From the NCBI RefSeq assembly GCF_025460805.1, contig NZ_JAMXFJ010000001.1, positions 520,768-584,767 of the forward strand: a DNA stretch of 64,000 bases. The letters run 5' to 3'. A model generated the notes under the pieces. That model was not told where the DNA came from, did not search any database, and worked only from the letters and a program-made list of their open reading frames with translations. Of the stretch, positions 8,423 to 18,115 are shown piece after piece; positions within the stretch are counted from its first letter, which is position 1, and every line of letters starts with the position of its first letter. The DNA is from Microvirga sesbaniae (GTDB lineage Bacteria > Pseudomonadota > Alphaproteobacteria > Rhizobiales > Beijerinckiaceae). The translations under genes were made by a program, and so were the position numbers.

Positions 8423-10801
8423 ATGGTCTCTCAAGTCAAACGTGCATTCTTCACAATTTGTTCAAATAATTACATGCCCCATGCCAGGGTACTGGTGGAT
8501 TCTGCTCGGAAATATCACCCGGATATGGATGCGTTCGTCTGCTTGGCAGATGAATTTCTGCCCGAGGTGATGTCTTATCCTGCCGATTGCGGTATTGTGC
8601 CAAGTCACGACCTCGGTATTCCTGATTTCAAAGCATTCGCCTTTCGCTACGACGTGATGGAGTTCAATACGGCCGTCAAGCCCTATATGTTCAGCTATCT
8701 TTTCGACCGTGGCTATGATCATGTCATCTACTTCGATCCGGACATCGAAGTCTTCAGTCGCCTCGACAGAGTTTTGGACGCCCTCGATGGGGGGGCGCGG
8801 TTTGTCTTCACGCCGCACCTCACGATGCCGAACGAAGGCGAAGTACCGCCTGACGACATCACGATCATGCGGGCGGGCATCTATAACCTAGGCTTTCTCG
8901 GAGCAGGCAGGAGCGAGGAAACAGAGCGCGTTATTCGGTGGTGGTCACGACGTCTACGCTACCAATGTATCAATGATCAAAGCGCCGGAATTTTCGTCGA
9001 CCAGAAGTTTATGGATCTTGTTCCTGGCTTCGTTTCGAATGTTGCAATCCTGCGCAGTCCGACGACCAATATAGCCTACTGGAATCTAGCGCAGCGGCAC
9101 CTTGACCGGGTCGAGAGTGGTTGGACCGTCGACGGCGAGCCGCTGGGCTTTTTCCACTTCAGCGGATTCAATCCCAAGACGCCCAACATTCTCTCGAAGC
9201 ATACCCCGTTGTTTCGAGGCGAACAGCCAGCCGCTCTACTCAGCATCCTCGATCACTATGCCAGGCAGCTGCTGGAAAACGGTTATGGGACGATCCCCAA
9301 CGGCGCCTATGCCTATGGGAAGTTCGTGTCTGGCGCGCCTATTCCCGACATTGTGCGCCGCATGTTCCGGGAGACGCACCCGACATGGGCGGGCGATCCA
9401 TTCGAGAACTACGAAGAATATCTCCATCTGCCTTCGCCTCAGGCGGATGGGAACACGAAGCTGTTCTGCGTGACCAATTTCATGAGGTATCTTTGGGCCT
9501 CGGAGCCGTACCTCCGGTCCACATTTGACATCCAGAATTCCTCCGATGTCGAACGATTCATTGTCTGGTACGTCAATCACGGCACCGACTTAGGACTCGA
9601 CCCTCGGCTGATCGAGCCAGTGGCGGAGCGTGCTGGCCGGCGGACGCCGCACCTGCCGGACACACTCGTTCGTCGGAATCATCCTGATACCCGGCCAGAC
9701 GTCAGTGTGGTGGGGTATCTCCGGACCGCAAGCGGCGTGGGAGAGGCAGGACGATTGACCCTGGAGGCCTTAACAGCTGCTAACGTGAAAGCACGGGGGT
9801 ATGACATTGCTTTGAACGTTGCGTCGCCCCGAAACGACGAACGCTGCGCCCCGCTTTTTTCCGACAGTGTCGATGGCCGGGTGCAGATATTCAATATCAA
9901 TGCGGATCAGCTTCCGCTGGTGATGGAGAGCATCCAACCGGTTACCCAGAAGGATGCATACCGCATCGCCATCCCGTTCTGGGAGCTGTCTGTGTTCCCC
10001 GACGCTTGGATCAATGCCATGGAATCGGCCGACGAAGTCTGGGCGCCCACGCGGTTCATCCAAGCCGCGCTGGTGAAAAAGCTGGTCAGGCCCGTTATTC
10101 GAATGCCGATCTCGCTGACTTTGCCCGCCTTCACTCCGCTTCCACGCAGTTACTTCTCGTTGCCTGAGGATAAGTTCATCTTCTTTTTCTCATTTGATTT
10201 CCTGTCCTTCGTCGAGCGGAAAAACCCTCGAGCGGCGGTGCAGGCCTTCAAGGAGGCGTTCCGTCGGCGCCATCATCGTTCGGACGTCGCATTGGTCCTG
10301 AAGTCGATCAACGGCGCTCTGGCCCATGACAGACTTGCGGCATTGCGCGACGAGTTCAAAGACGATCCCGATGTCATCATGATCGACAGGACGCTCAGCC
10401 GGGATGAGACGCTAAGCCTCATCAATGCGTCCGACGCTGTGATCTCGCTGCATCGCAGTGAAGGCCTCGGCCTCCTGGTGGCGGAAGCAATGGCGCTGGG
10501 AAAGCCGGTGATCGCAACTGATTACTCGGCAACAACGGAACTCGTGACCCCACGCACAGGGTATCCCGTTGATTACAAACTCATTGCTCTGCAGGACGGA
10601 CAGTATCCTTTCTGGCAGAACCAAGTTTGGGCGGATCCGGACATTGGCCATGCTGCATGGCAGATGCGCCTCGTCGTAGCCAACTGTCAGGAGGCTGAAA
10701 AGAAGGCCGCCTATGCCAAGCAATATCTCAGGCAGAGCTACGGCGTCGAGCGCGTTGGCGCTCTCCAGCGGCAGCGCCTGACGCAGCTCGGTCTGTTTTA
10801 G
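8423..10801 (+). CDS. Two-domain glycosyltransferase
   Basis: A 792-residue protein with two glycosyltransferase modules. The N-terminal part (1-420) looks like a GT-A fold enzyme, with YFDPDIEV (103-110) giving a metal-binding DxD motif and a SNNYMPHARVL start seen in GT8-like proteins. From about residue 426 a GT-B, GT4-type module follows, with the donor-binding EGLGLLVAEAMALGKP near 680. The ATG at 8423 is chosen because the MVSQVKRAFFTI strand begins the domain; an earlier ATG at 8279 adds 48 unlikely residues. The protein probably adds two sugars in sequence to a surface glycan. Donor sugars are unknown. Confidence 0.85.
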   Translation: MVSQVKRAFFTICSNNYMPHARVLVDSARKYHPDMDAFVCLADEFLPEVMSYPADCGIVPSHDLGIPDFKAFAFRYDVMEFNTAVKPYMFSYLFDRGYDHVIYFDPDIEVFSRLDRVLDALDGGARFVFTPHLTMPNEGEVPPDDITIMRAGIYNLGFLGAGRSEETERVIRWWSRRLRYQCINDQSAGIFVDQKFMDLVPGFVSNVAILRSPTTNIAYWNLAQRHLDRVESGWTVDGEPLGFFHFSGFNPKTPNILSKHTPLFRGEQPAALLSILDHYARQLLENGYGTIPNGAYAYGKFVSGAPIPDIVRRMFRETHPTWAGDPFENYEEYLHLPSPQADGNTKLFCVTNFMRYLWASEPYLRSTFDIQNSSDVERFIVWYVNHGTDLGLDPRLIEPVAERAGRRTPHLPDTLVRRNHPDTRPDVSVVGYLRTASGVGEAGRLTLEALTAANVKARGYDIALNVASPRNDERCAPLFSDSVDGRVQIFNINADQLPLVMESIQPVTQKDAYRIAIPFWELSVFPDAWINAMESADEVWAPTRFIQAALVKKLVRPVIRMPISLTLPAFTPLPRSYFSLPEDKFIFFFSFDFLSFVERKNPRAAVQAFKEAFRRRHHRSDVALVLKSINGALAHDRLAALRDEFKDDPDVIMIDRTLSRDETLSLINASDAVISLHRSEGLGLLVAEAMALGKPVIATDYSATTELVTPRTGYPVDYKLIALQDGQYPFWQNQVWADPDIGHAAWQMRLVVANCQEAEKKAAYAKQYLRQSYGVERVGALQRQRLTQLGLF

Positions 10802-11121
10802 ATCTGCCCTAGGGCATTCCATGAGGTGGGGGCATCAGCACGAATCCTTGACATGCTGATGTGGGATACACTGATTGACTTCGAGGCAGACATCCTTTCT
10901 TGTCCGCCATAATGGCGCACAGGCTGATAGTATTAACGACGAGAAGCGTGCATTTCAGAGAGTTGGAAGAGATGTTTGCGCGGCAATGGAGCTCCGATGA
11001 TAACTTGAGAAGTGCGATAGGAGCTCATATCGTGATCTCATTTGATCTTCAAAGTGCAGAACCTGACAATTTGCGCTAGGTGAGATGTAATCCTTGCGAG
11101 CGCTCTTGAGGTAACTACGAA
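10802..11121. other. Intergenic region
   Basis: I see no gene, repeat or clear regulatory site between the glycosyltransferase and the small coiled-coil protein. It is AT-richer than the flanking genes, which fits either promoter DNA or acquired sequence. Confidence 0.4.
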
Positions 11122-11481
11122 ATGTCTACGAAGGATCCGAAAACATCTCTTGTCGAAACGGCGATTCGACGCTCTAGTGAAAAAAATGCAGCCGATTTAG
11201 CCGCAGATTACGAGAAGCTTCGCCTTGAGAATGATGATTTGCGCTTTGAAGTAAGCCGTCTTCAAGCGTCGGTGGAGCGGCAGCAGCAGCAGCTTTTCGA
11301 CCTCAATCGCCGGCTCGGCGAGAGTTACGATGCTCGCGACAATGGTGTTTCCGACAGAGAGATCGACCGCTTGCGAGCGAAGGAACGTCTCCTCAGTGAG
11401 ATGCTAGAATCGCGGTCATGGCGTCTCACCCGCGGCTATCGCTATCTCGGCGCTAGGATTCAGCGTCTTCTGCGCAGCTAA
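11122..11481 (+). CDS. Small coiled-coil protein with SWRxT tail
   Basis: A 119-residue, highly charged protein. Residues 25-75 form a heptad pattern (YEKLRLENDDLRFEVSRL) with a QQQQ run, and the C-terminus carries ESRSWRLTRGYRYLGA. The same tail type ends the FkbM methyltransferase at 6699-7988 (STSWRITAPIRAFA). In other bacteria this tail usually closes large glycosyltransferases or methyltransferases; here it stands alone. GAGG lies upstream of the ATG. It may be a scaffold for the polysaccharide machinery or a remnant of a longer enzyme. No catalytic domain is present. Confidence 0.65.
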   Translation: MSTKDPKTSLVETAIRRSSEKNAADLAADYEKLRLENDDLRFEVSRLQASVERQQQQLFDLNRRLGESYDARDNGVSDREIDRLRAKERLLSEMLESRSWRLTRGYRYLGARIQRLLRS

Positions 11482-11626
11482 ACGAGTTGGCCGAGAAGAC
11501 GATCTCGCCTCACAGGAACGGGGCTTATGGGAGTGGAGCCGCGGGCAGTCAGCGGCCGTTTTCGGGTGGTTGCCGTTGTGACCCACTTGGCCGAGGGATT
11601 GTTGAACCGTCAGACTGAGGCGAGGG

Positions 11627-12793
11627 CTACGCCCGGTCCATGCCCGCTGCCGCGACCAGATCGATCCAGCTTCTATCGGCCTGCCGCTCTGCCAAGAGGG
11701 CTGAAGCGCCGCGCGAGAGCTCGGCAAGAAGGTCGGGGTGATGCAGAATTTCCGCTAGAGCTTGGTGATAACCGCTGGGATCCGTCGTTTCCGCCACCCG
11801 ACCGGCTTGCCCGAAGCCAATCTGCTCCGGGAGTGCCCCGGTCGGCATAACCAAGCTGGGCAGTCCCCAGGAAAGGGCTTGGGCGATGACGCCTGACTGG
11901 CTGGCTTCGACATAGGGGCAGAGCAACAAATCGTGAGTGGAGAAGAGCTCGGCCGTTTTCTCATGGCTGACCCAGCCCAGCCGCAGGTCGACCTGCGGCC
12001 AGTCGGCAAAGGCTTTCCTGACCTCTGCTTCGAGCGGGCCGGAGCCTGCCACCGTCAGGCGCCAAGTCGGGTTCTGCCGGATTGGCTCCAGCGCTCGGGC
12101 GAGAAGGGACAGCCCCTTGTATGGTAGCAAGCGCCCGTAGAAGAGGAGGTGAACAGGGTCATGCAGCGACCGCGCCCGAACGGCCTTCGGCCGTTGCGTC
12201 GGGTAAATCGTCTCAAGGGGGATGACCGTCGTTTTCCGGCCAGCGACCGGAATTCGCTCTACCACTCTCTCTGCGACGCTGGTCGACAGGGCCACGATCT
12301 GGTCGGCACTCTTGATGAGCAGATCCTGAGTCCAGCGCTGCCAAGTTGCGGCATAGTCGCCCGGATGGGGCTCGGCATCGTGGGCAACATAGACAACCTT
12401 GAGACCCCGCCGCTGAAGCAGCCGGGTGAACGGCCAGGCGAACGGCGCGTTCATGGTCACGATCACGGCCGAAGGCCGCAAGCCCGCGAGCGCCTCCGCA
12501 TGGCGACGGAAGCGGCCCGGGAGGAGCCACGCGTCCCGCCACAGGGTCGAGAGGCGAGGGCGATCGAAAATCACGATCGGAAGACGGGTTGCCCTGAAGG
12601 CGGTCATATCGCTGTTCTGACTCGACAGGGACAGCGCGACGTCCACCGGTTCTGCAGCTCCGGCCAGGTGTCGAGCTAGGAAAAGCGTGACGTCCGAGCC
12701 GCCTCCACGTCGTCCCCAATAGAGGAGAACCGCCTTCGGACGGGCCGAGGGCACAGCAGGCTTGGCATAGGACTTCTCGACGGCCGTTGACAT
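11627..12793 (-). CDS. Glycosyltransferase family 4 protein
   Basis: A 388-residue GT-B enzyme. The N-terminal domain starts with KAVLLYWGRRGGGSD. The C-terminal domain has the linker FYGRLLPYKG, VAGSGPLEAEV and an acidic donor-binding segment ending in EASQSGVIAQALSWGLP, the usual layout of GT4. It has no signal peptide and is probably cytoplasmic or membrane-associated. It is transcribed toward the small coiled-coil gene and away from manC. It likely transfers a hexose to a lipid-linked glycan, perhaps mannose given manC next door, which is inference only. Confidence 0.85.
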   Translation of the reverse strand: MSTAVEKSYAKPAVPSARPKAVLLYWGRRGGGSDVTLFLARHLAGAAEPVDVALSLSSQNSDMTAFRATRLPIVIFDRPRLSTLWRDAWLLPGRFRRHAEALAGLRPSAVIVTMNAPFAWPFTRLLQRRGLKVVYVAHDAEPHPGDYAATWQRWTQDLLIKSADQIVALSTSVAERVVERIPVAGRKTTVIPLETIYPTQRPKAVRARSLHDPVHLLFYGRLLPYKGLSLLARALEPIRQNPTWRLTVAGSGPLEAEVRKAFADWPQVDLRLGWVSHEKTAELFSTHDLLLCPYVEASQSGVIAQALSWGLPSLVMPTGALPEQIGFGQAGRVAETTDPSGYHQALAEILHHPDLLAELSRGASALLAERQADRSWIDLVAAAGMDRA

Positions 12794-12994
12794 TTAGGAC
12801 CAAATGCACGTGGTTTCGGCGGAGCGTCGCTCCTTCAGCCCGGTCAGTCCCACGAAAGGACCGCCTGCGCCAGCGGAAAATCAAAGGGGCGCTTCCGTCG
12901 CGATCGATTCACGCAACGTCGTATCTGCCGAGTTGACGCCGGCGCGCCGGCTGTTTAGGACGCGGGGGACGCGCGGGAGAAGTAAGGAACAGCC

Positions 12995-14416
12995 ATGGGC
13001 GAGGGTAGCAACCAAATCCTACCAGTGATCATGTGCGGCGGCTCGGGGACGCGCCTGTGGCCGGCCTCCCGGGACAGCATGCCCAAGCAGTTCATCAACC
13101 TTCTCGGGGACAGCTCCACCTTCCAGACCGCCGTCCAGCGCGTGACGGCCCCGGGCGTGTTCCTGCGTCCGGCTATCATCTCAAGCAACGAAGTCCGCTT
13201 CATCGTCGCCGAGCAGTTGGCCCAGATCGGTACGGCAGCAGACATCATCCTGGAACCGATCCAGCGGGATTCGGCTGCTGCGATTGCCGTTGCGGCATGC
13301 CACGCGGCCCGGCACGCCCCGGACACGATCATCTTGGTCATTGCGGCGGACCACGTCATCGACGATCCGGCAGCTTTCGCTGCCGCCTGCCTGGCAGGCG
13401 TCGAGCCGGCTCGCCAGGGCCATATCATGACCCTCGGGGTCGTGCCTCAGTATCCGGCGACCAGCTACGGCTACATCAAGCCCGGTAAGCCGATCAAAGG
13501 CACCGATGCCTTCCGGGTCGAGCAATTCGTCGAAAAGCCGGACAGTGAGACGGCGCAGGGATACATCAATCAGGGGTACCTCTGGAACAGTGGTAATTTC
13601 CTGTTCCGCGCCGATGTCATGATCGAGGAACTCGAGAAGTTTCAGCCCGGCATCCTGGAGGCCGCCAGGGATGCCCTCGAGCGCGCGACCTCCGATCTCG
13701 ACTTCATCCGCCTTCATGAAGATGCGTTCAAGCTCGCCCCGAAGACCTCGATCGACTACGCCGTGATGGAGCGCACCGAAAGGGCTGGTGTGCTTCCGGT
13801 CTCATTCCGGTGGTCCGACATCGGGTCCTGGGGATCACTCTGGGATGCGTCGGAGCGGGATGAGGCGGGCAATGCGCTGCGCGGAAATGTCGAGGTTGTC
13901 GAGGCTCACAACAGCCTGATTCACAGCGATGAAATTCTCACGACCGTCGTTGGCCTCGACGATGTGGTCGTGGTGGCCAAACCCGATGCGGTGCTCGTCA
14001 CCTCCCGCAGCCGCTCCGAACTGGTGAAGGACCTCGTCGTATCGATGCGGGCAAAGCAGCGCCCCGAAGCGACCGAGCACCTGAGAATGTATCGTCCCTG
14101 GGGCTGGTACCAACGGATTGACCAGGGCTCGCGGTTCCAGGTCAAGCGCATCATGGTCAAGCCCGGCGGGCGCCTGTCCCTGCAGAAGCATTACCATCGT
14201 GCGGAGCACTGGGTCGTGGTTCGCGGAACCGCCGAGGTAACGGTGAACCAGGACGTGGTCGTGCTGCACGAGAACGAGTCCGTCTACATCCCGATCGGCT
14301 CGATTCATCGACTGACCAATCCGGGCCGTATCCCGCTTGAGCTCATTGAGGTGCAGGTGGGCAGCTATACGGGCGAGGACGACATCGTCCGGGTCGACGA
14401 CATCTACGGACGGTAG
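12995..14416 (+). CDS. manC: Mannose-1-phosphate guanylyltransferase / mannose-6-phosphate isomerase
   Basis: A 473-residue type II bifunctional enzyme that makes GDP-mannose and isomerises fructose-6-phosphate to mannose-6-phosphate. The nucleotidyltransferase signature GGSGTRLWPASR lies at 15-26 and the sugar-binding FVEKPD near 175. The C-terminal cupin isomerase domain holds QKHYHRAEHW near 400 and a metal-binding His/Glu set. The length matches the family. The ATG at 12995 follows a purine-rich stretch (GGGAGAAGTAAGGA). It starts a run of nucleotide-sugar genes on the plus strand. Confidence 0.95.
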   Translation: MGEGSNQILPVIMCGGSGTRLWPASRDSMPKQFINLLGDSSTFQTAVQRVTAPGVFLRPAIISSNEVRFIVAEQLAQIGTAADIILEPIQRDSAAAIAVAACHAARHAPDTIILVIAADHVIDDPAAFAAACLAGVEPARQGHIMTLGVVPQYPATSYGYIKPGKPIKGTDAFRVEQFVEKPDSETAQGYINQGYLWNSGNFLFRADVMIEELEKFQPGILEAARDALERATSDLDFIRLHEDAFKLAPKTSIDYAVMERTERAGVLPVSFRWSDIGSWGSLWDASERDEAGNALRGNVEVVEAHNSLIHSDEILTTVVGLDDVVVVAKPDAVLVTSRSRSELVKDLVVSMRAKQRPEATEHLRMYRPWGWYQRIDQGSRFQVKRIMVKPGGRLSLQKHYHRAEHWVVVRGTAEVTVNQDVVVLHENESVYIPIGSIHRLTNPGRIPLELIEVQVGSYTGEDDIVRVDDIYGR

Positions 14417-14890
14417 CAGAGGCCGTCCGAAGGGATCGAACAGGTATCCAGGCCGCTTCCTCCCATTGGAGGTGGCCTTTTCCTTGGGTGGGAGCGCATC
14501 CGACCTCCTTGATAAGAGGGTTGCGGCGAGAGGTCCCGGAGGCACCATAGGGGTGCCTGCACTCCGCGGTGAAGTGTCGCTGGGGTCGGAAGTGTCACCG
14601 GGTCCGGAGCCCTCGACCCCGACTCCCACCTGAACGGGGTGTAGGCAGGGAGGCGGCTCACTCGCTTGGCCGCTCGCGCAAACGCACAAGCGTTACTGCC
14701 AGAGACTTGCCAGAATCGCTCAAGCTTTTCGTGATGACCGAGCGTAAATCCTAAGCTCTCCCTCTGGTCACCAAGGCGAATTTGAGACATTGCATTGAAG
14801 AAATGATTGCATCGTGTGATAAGCAGGCAGCCTTCGCCGGGGCGGCGGCCGTTCGGACGACCGGCGGACAATAGGCAGCCAAGGGGTACC
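14417..14890. other. Intergenic region between manC and rfbB
   Basis: Apart from the terminator at its start I see no gene. Open frames on either strand have no ribosome site or recognisable product. The rfbB promoter is expected here; the ribosome site AAGGGG lies directly before 14891. Confidence 0.4.
14450..14485 (+). terminator. Intrinsic terminator after manC
   Basis: An imperfect GC-rich hairpin (GGCCGCTTCCTCC pairing with GGAGGTGGCC across CATT) is followed by TTTTCCTT. It lies about 35 bases after the manC stop, separating it from rfbB. Confidence 0.65.
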
Positions 14891-15949
14891 ATGAAACGAT
14901 TTCTCGTGACCGGCGGAGCCGGGTTCATCGGATCGGCGGTTGTCCGCACCCTCATTCGCGACACCGCCCATCAGGTGCTCGTGGTCGACAAGCTCACCTA
15001 TGCCGGAAACCTTGATTCCCTGAAGCCCGTCGCCAACAGCCCGCGCTACGCCTTCGAGCGGGCCGATGTCGCCGACGCCGAACGGGTGCGCTCGATCATC
15101 CAGAGCTACGCTCCCGACGTGGTCATGCACCTGGCGGCGGAGAGCCACGTGGACCGGTCGATCGATGGACCGGGCGAGTTCCTCCAGACAAACGTGGTGG
15201 GGACCTACAGCCTTCTCCAGGCGGCTCTCGGCTACTGGCGGCGGCTTTCCCCTGAGCGCCAGGCGGCGTTCCGCTTCCATCACATCTCGACCGACGAGGT
15301 CTTCGGTTCGCTCGGCCGCGAAGGGTTCTTCCATGAGGAGTATCCCTATCAGCCAAGTTCGCCGTATTCGGCCTCGAAGGCTGCCTCCGACCATTTCGTG
15401 CGCGCCTGGCACCATACCTACGGCCTGCCGACCGTGGTGACGAACTGCTCCAACAACTACGGGCCTTACCACTTCCCCGAGAAGCTGATTCCGCTGATCA
15501 TCCTCAACGCCCTGCAGGGCAAGCCGCTGCCGGTCTATGGCAAGGGCGATAACATCCGCGACTGGCTCTACGTCGACGATCACGCGAGAGCGCTCATCCT
15601 CGTGGCAGAGCAGGGACGACCCGGCGAGACCTATGCCATCGGCGGACACAACGAGCGCCGAAACATCGATGTGGTCCATGCCATCTGCGCTCTCGTTGAC
15701 GAGCTGGCGCCGAACGCCGCCATTGGCCCGCGCGAAAAGCTGATCACCTATGTCGCCGACCGGCCCGGCCACGACCTGCGCTACGCCATCGATGCCTCCA
15801 AGATCGAGCGCGATCTCGGCTGGCGCCCGACCGAGACCTTCGAATCCGGCCTTCGCAAGACCGTCGAGTGGTATCTGTCCAATCAGGAGTGGTGGGAGCG
15901 CGTGCGCTCCGGTATTTACCAGGGCGAGCGGCTTGGAGTGGTTGCCTAG
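14891..15949 (+). CDS. rfbB: dTDP-glucose 4,6-dehydratase
   Basis: A 352-residue extended SDR that converts dTDP-glucose to dTDP-4-keto-6-deoxyglucose. It has GGAGFIG at 8-14, the catalytic HISTDEVFG strand near 131-139 and YSASK near 159-163. The diagnostic [15 protein letters not shown] region follows. I chose the ATG at 14891 with AAGGGG upstream; an earlier ATG at 14807 adds 28 non-family residues. It is followed by rfbC and rfbA in the same direction. No rfbD is found. Confidence 0.95.
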   Translation: MKRFLVTGGAGFIGSAVVRTLIRDTAHQVLVVDKLTYAGNLDSLKPVANSPRYAFERADVADAERVRSIIQSYAPDVVMHLAAESHVDRSIDGPGEFLQTNVVGTYSLLQAALGYWRRLSPERQAAFRFHHISTDEVFGSLGREGFFHEEYPYQPSSPYSASKAASDHFVRAWHHTYGLPTVVTNCSNNYGPYHFPEKLIPLIILNALQGKPLPVYGKGDNIRDWLYVDDHARALILVAEQGRPGETYAIGGHNERRNIDVVHAICALVDELAPNAAIGPREKLITYVADRPGHDLRYAIDASKIERDLGWRPTETFESGLRKTVEWYLSNQEWWERVRSGIYQGERLGVVA

Positions 15950-16008
15950 CCTAGCCGTCATCCTGACGGCGCTCCATCCCTGTCCTTCAAGGTGCGAGAA
16001 CATCGATC

Positions 16009-16566
16009 GTGATAGAAGTTGAGCCGACTGCGCTGCCCGACGTGAAGATCATCAGGACTAAGGTCTTTGCCGATCCACGCGGCTATTTCGTCGAGACCTA
16101 CAATCGAAAGGCCTTCGCCGCGGCCGGCATTCTCGACGAGTTCGTCCAGGATAACTTTTCCCTGTCGACCGGGAGCGGCACCATCAGAGGTCTGCATTTC
16201 CAGAGCGCGCCTTTTGCTCAGGCAAAGCTCGTGCGCGCGGCCCGTGGTCGTATCCTCGACGTCGTGGTCGATCTCAGGCACTCGTCTCCGACCTTCGGCC
16301 GCCATGTGGCGGTCGAGCTGAGTGCCGAGAACCGGCTGCAGCTCCTGGTGCCTGTCGGCTTCGCTCATGGCTTCTGCACCCTCGAGCCCAATACTGAGGT
16401 CTCCTACAAGGTGACGGCGCACTACTCCTCAGCGCATGATCATGGGCTCGCCTGGAACGATCCCTCACTCGGGATCGAATGGCCTGTTGAGCCATCCCGG
16501 GCGGTCTTATCCGACAAGGACAAGAACCATCCGCGGTTGAACGAGCTTCCCGTCTATTTCCCATGA
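16009..16566 (+). CDS. rfbC: dTDP-4-dehydrorhamnose 3,5-epimerase
   Basis: A 185-residue cupin-fold epimerase starting with GTG at 16009. It shows the family features FADPRGYFVE near the N-terminus, the catalytic-base segment TIRGLHFQ, the VVVDLR strand and the active-site tyrosine in VSYKVT. The length is typical. It lies 59 bases after rfbB and converts its product to dTDP-4-keto-L-rhamnose. Confidence 0.93.
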   Translation: MIEVEPTALPDVKIIRTKVFADPRGYFVETYNRKAFAAAGILDEFVQDNFSLSTGSGTIRGLHFQSAPFAQAKLVRAARGRILDVVVDLRHSSPTFGRHVAVELSAENRLQLLVPVGFAHGFCTLEPNTEVSYKVTAHYSSAHDHGLAWNDPSLGIEWPVEPSRAVLSDKDKNHPRLNELPVYFP

Positions 16567-16642
16567 TGACGCATTCAGTGCGCGCCGGTCGAATCTGCAT
16601 CCAACGCCTTTTTGGTGAAAACCGCGCCCAGGAGATCAAGTG

Positions 16643-17512
16643 ATGAAGGGCATCATTCTGGCCGGCGGATCCGGCACCCGTCTGCATCCGATGACCTATG
16701 TCACGTCGAAGCAGCTTCTGCCGATCTACGACAAGCCGATGATCTACTATCCGCTCACCACGCTGATGCTGGCGGGCGTGAAGGATATTCTGATCATTTC
16801 CACCCCCGATGACTTGCCGAAGTTCAAACAGCTCCTGGGGAGCGGTGAGCGCTGGGGCATCAAACTCTCCTATGCAGAGCAGCCCAAGCCGGAGGGTCTC
16901 GCGCAGGCCTATATCATTGGTGCCGAATTCGTCGCAGGGGGACCGTCGGTCCTGATTCTGGGCGACAACGTTTATTACGGGCACGGCCTCGCCGATCTCA
17001 TGGAGGCTGCTCGGCGCCAGAGCACAGGCGCGTCGGTCTTCGCCTACCACGTGACCGATCCGGAGCGGTACGGGGTCGTCGAGTTCAACCACGATGGGCG
17101 GGCTATTTCCATCGAAGAGAAGCCCGCGAATCCGAAATCCAGCTGGGCCGTGACGGGGCTTTACTTCTACGACGCACAGGTCGTCGACATCGCGGCGCGG
17201 CTCAAGCCTTCGCCCCGCGGCGAACTTGAGATCACCGACGTCAATCGCGCCTATCTCGAGCAGGGGCAGCTTCATGTGCAGCGCATGGGGCGCGGCTTTG
17301 CCTGGCTCGACACTGGAACGCCGGACTCTCTGGTGGAAGCCGCGGAGTTCGTCCGTGCGCTCGAAAAGCGTCAAGGGTTTCGCATTGCCTGTCCGGAGGA
17401 GATTGCATTCAATCTCGGGTGGATCGGCCGGGACCACCTGCTACAGCTGGCGAAGGAGCTGTCAAAGAGCAGCTATGGTCAATACCTGATGCGCATTGCC
17501 GAGCAGGCCTGA
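16643..17512 (+). CDS. rfbA: Glucose-1-phosphate thymidylyltransferase
   Basis: A 289-residue nucleotidyltransferase that makes dTDP-glucose. The N-terminal [16 protein letters not shown] and the following [16 protein letters not shown] are diagnostic of RmlA. The ATG at 16643 has AGGAG eight bases upstream; the GTG three bases earlier is spaced too closely. It is the third gene of the rfbBCA run, and the next gene is a convergent NUDIX hydrolase. The usual fourth gene, rfbD, is not here, so either it lies elsewhere or the end product is not rhamnose. Confidence 0.95.
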   Translation: MKGIILAGGSGTRLHPMTYVTSKQLLPIYDKPMIYYPLTTLMLAGVKDILIISTPDDLPKFKQLLGSGERWGIKLSYAEQPKPEGLAQAYIIGAEFVAGGPSVLILGDNVYYGHGLADLMEAARRQSTGASVFAYHVTDPERYGVVEFNHDGRAISIEEKPANPKSSWAVTGLYFYDAQVVDIAARLKPSPRGELEITDVNRAYLEQGQLHVQRMGRGFAWLDTGTPDSLVEAAEFVRALEKRQGFRIACPEEIAFNLGWIGRDHLLQLAKELSKSSYGQYLMRIAEQA

Positions 17513-17566
17513 TCCAATCATCGGCCTTTCAAAGGACGGGCCATCGATCATGTGAGGGTGCCCCAA

Positions 17567-18115
17567 CTAGAGATGGCCGGCGGCCTTCAGGCCGATCATC
17601 AATAGCCCTGTGTGCTGGGCGTGAGTCAGCTCTCCTCGGAGAGCCATTGCGGCCGCCTCAGCCGCAGGGACGCGGACGAGGGCGATATCCTCGCTCGCCT
17701 CCGGTGTGGCGGGCTTTATAAACCGAACAGGGTGTCCTAGGACGACGTGAACGCGGTTCGTATGGGTCGCAGGGTTGGGAGAGAGGCTCGCCAGAAGCCG
17801 GAGGGTCTCGGCTGCATAGCCCGTCTCCTCCATCAGTTCACGAGCGGCCGCAGCCACTGGGTCACTGTCCGTGGTGTCCAGGACGCCGCCAGGAAGCTCA
17901 AGAGTGAGACCACCGTAGCCGTGTCGGTACTGCTGGACGAGAAGGACATGATCCTCTGAGTCGATTGCGACGACGTGAACCCAGTCCGGGTATTCAAGGA
18001 CGTAGAACGGAGCGATCTCAGTGCCCGACGAGGTGACGCAATCATCCGCACGAAGCGATACCCACCGGTCGCGGAAGATGTGACGGGATCGATTGACCGT
18101 CCATGGCAAGGGCAT
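17567..18115 (-). CDS. NUDIX hydrolase, ADP-ribose pyrophosphatase-like
   Basis: A 182-residue protein with a NUDIX box ending RELMEETGY at 92-100. The first glutamate of the G-x5-E-x7-REUxEExGU consensus is replaced, giving GGVLDTTDSDP. The metal-binding REUxEE core is intact, so activity is likely. The start at 18115 is chosen because GAAGG lies upstream; the open frame extends to 18280, but that part runs into a palindromic repeat. It converges with rfbA. The substrate may be ADP-ribose, a nucleotide sugar or another nucleoside diphosphate derivative. Confidence 0.8.
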   Translation of the reverse strand: MPLPWTVNRSRHIFRDRWVSLRADDCVTSSGTEIAPFYVLEYPDWVHVVAIDSEDHVLLVQQYRHGYGGLTLELPGGVLDTTDSDPVAAAARELMEETGYAAETLRLLASLSPNPATHTNRVHVVLGHPVRFIKPATPEASEDIALVRVPAAEAAAMALRGELTHAQHTGLLMIGLKAAGHL

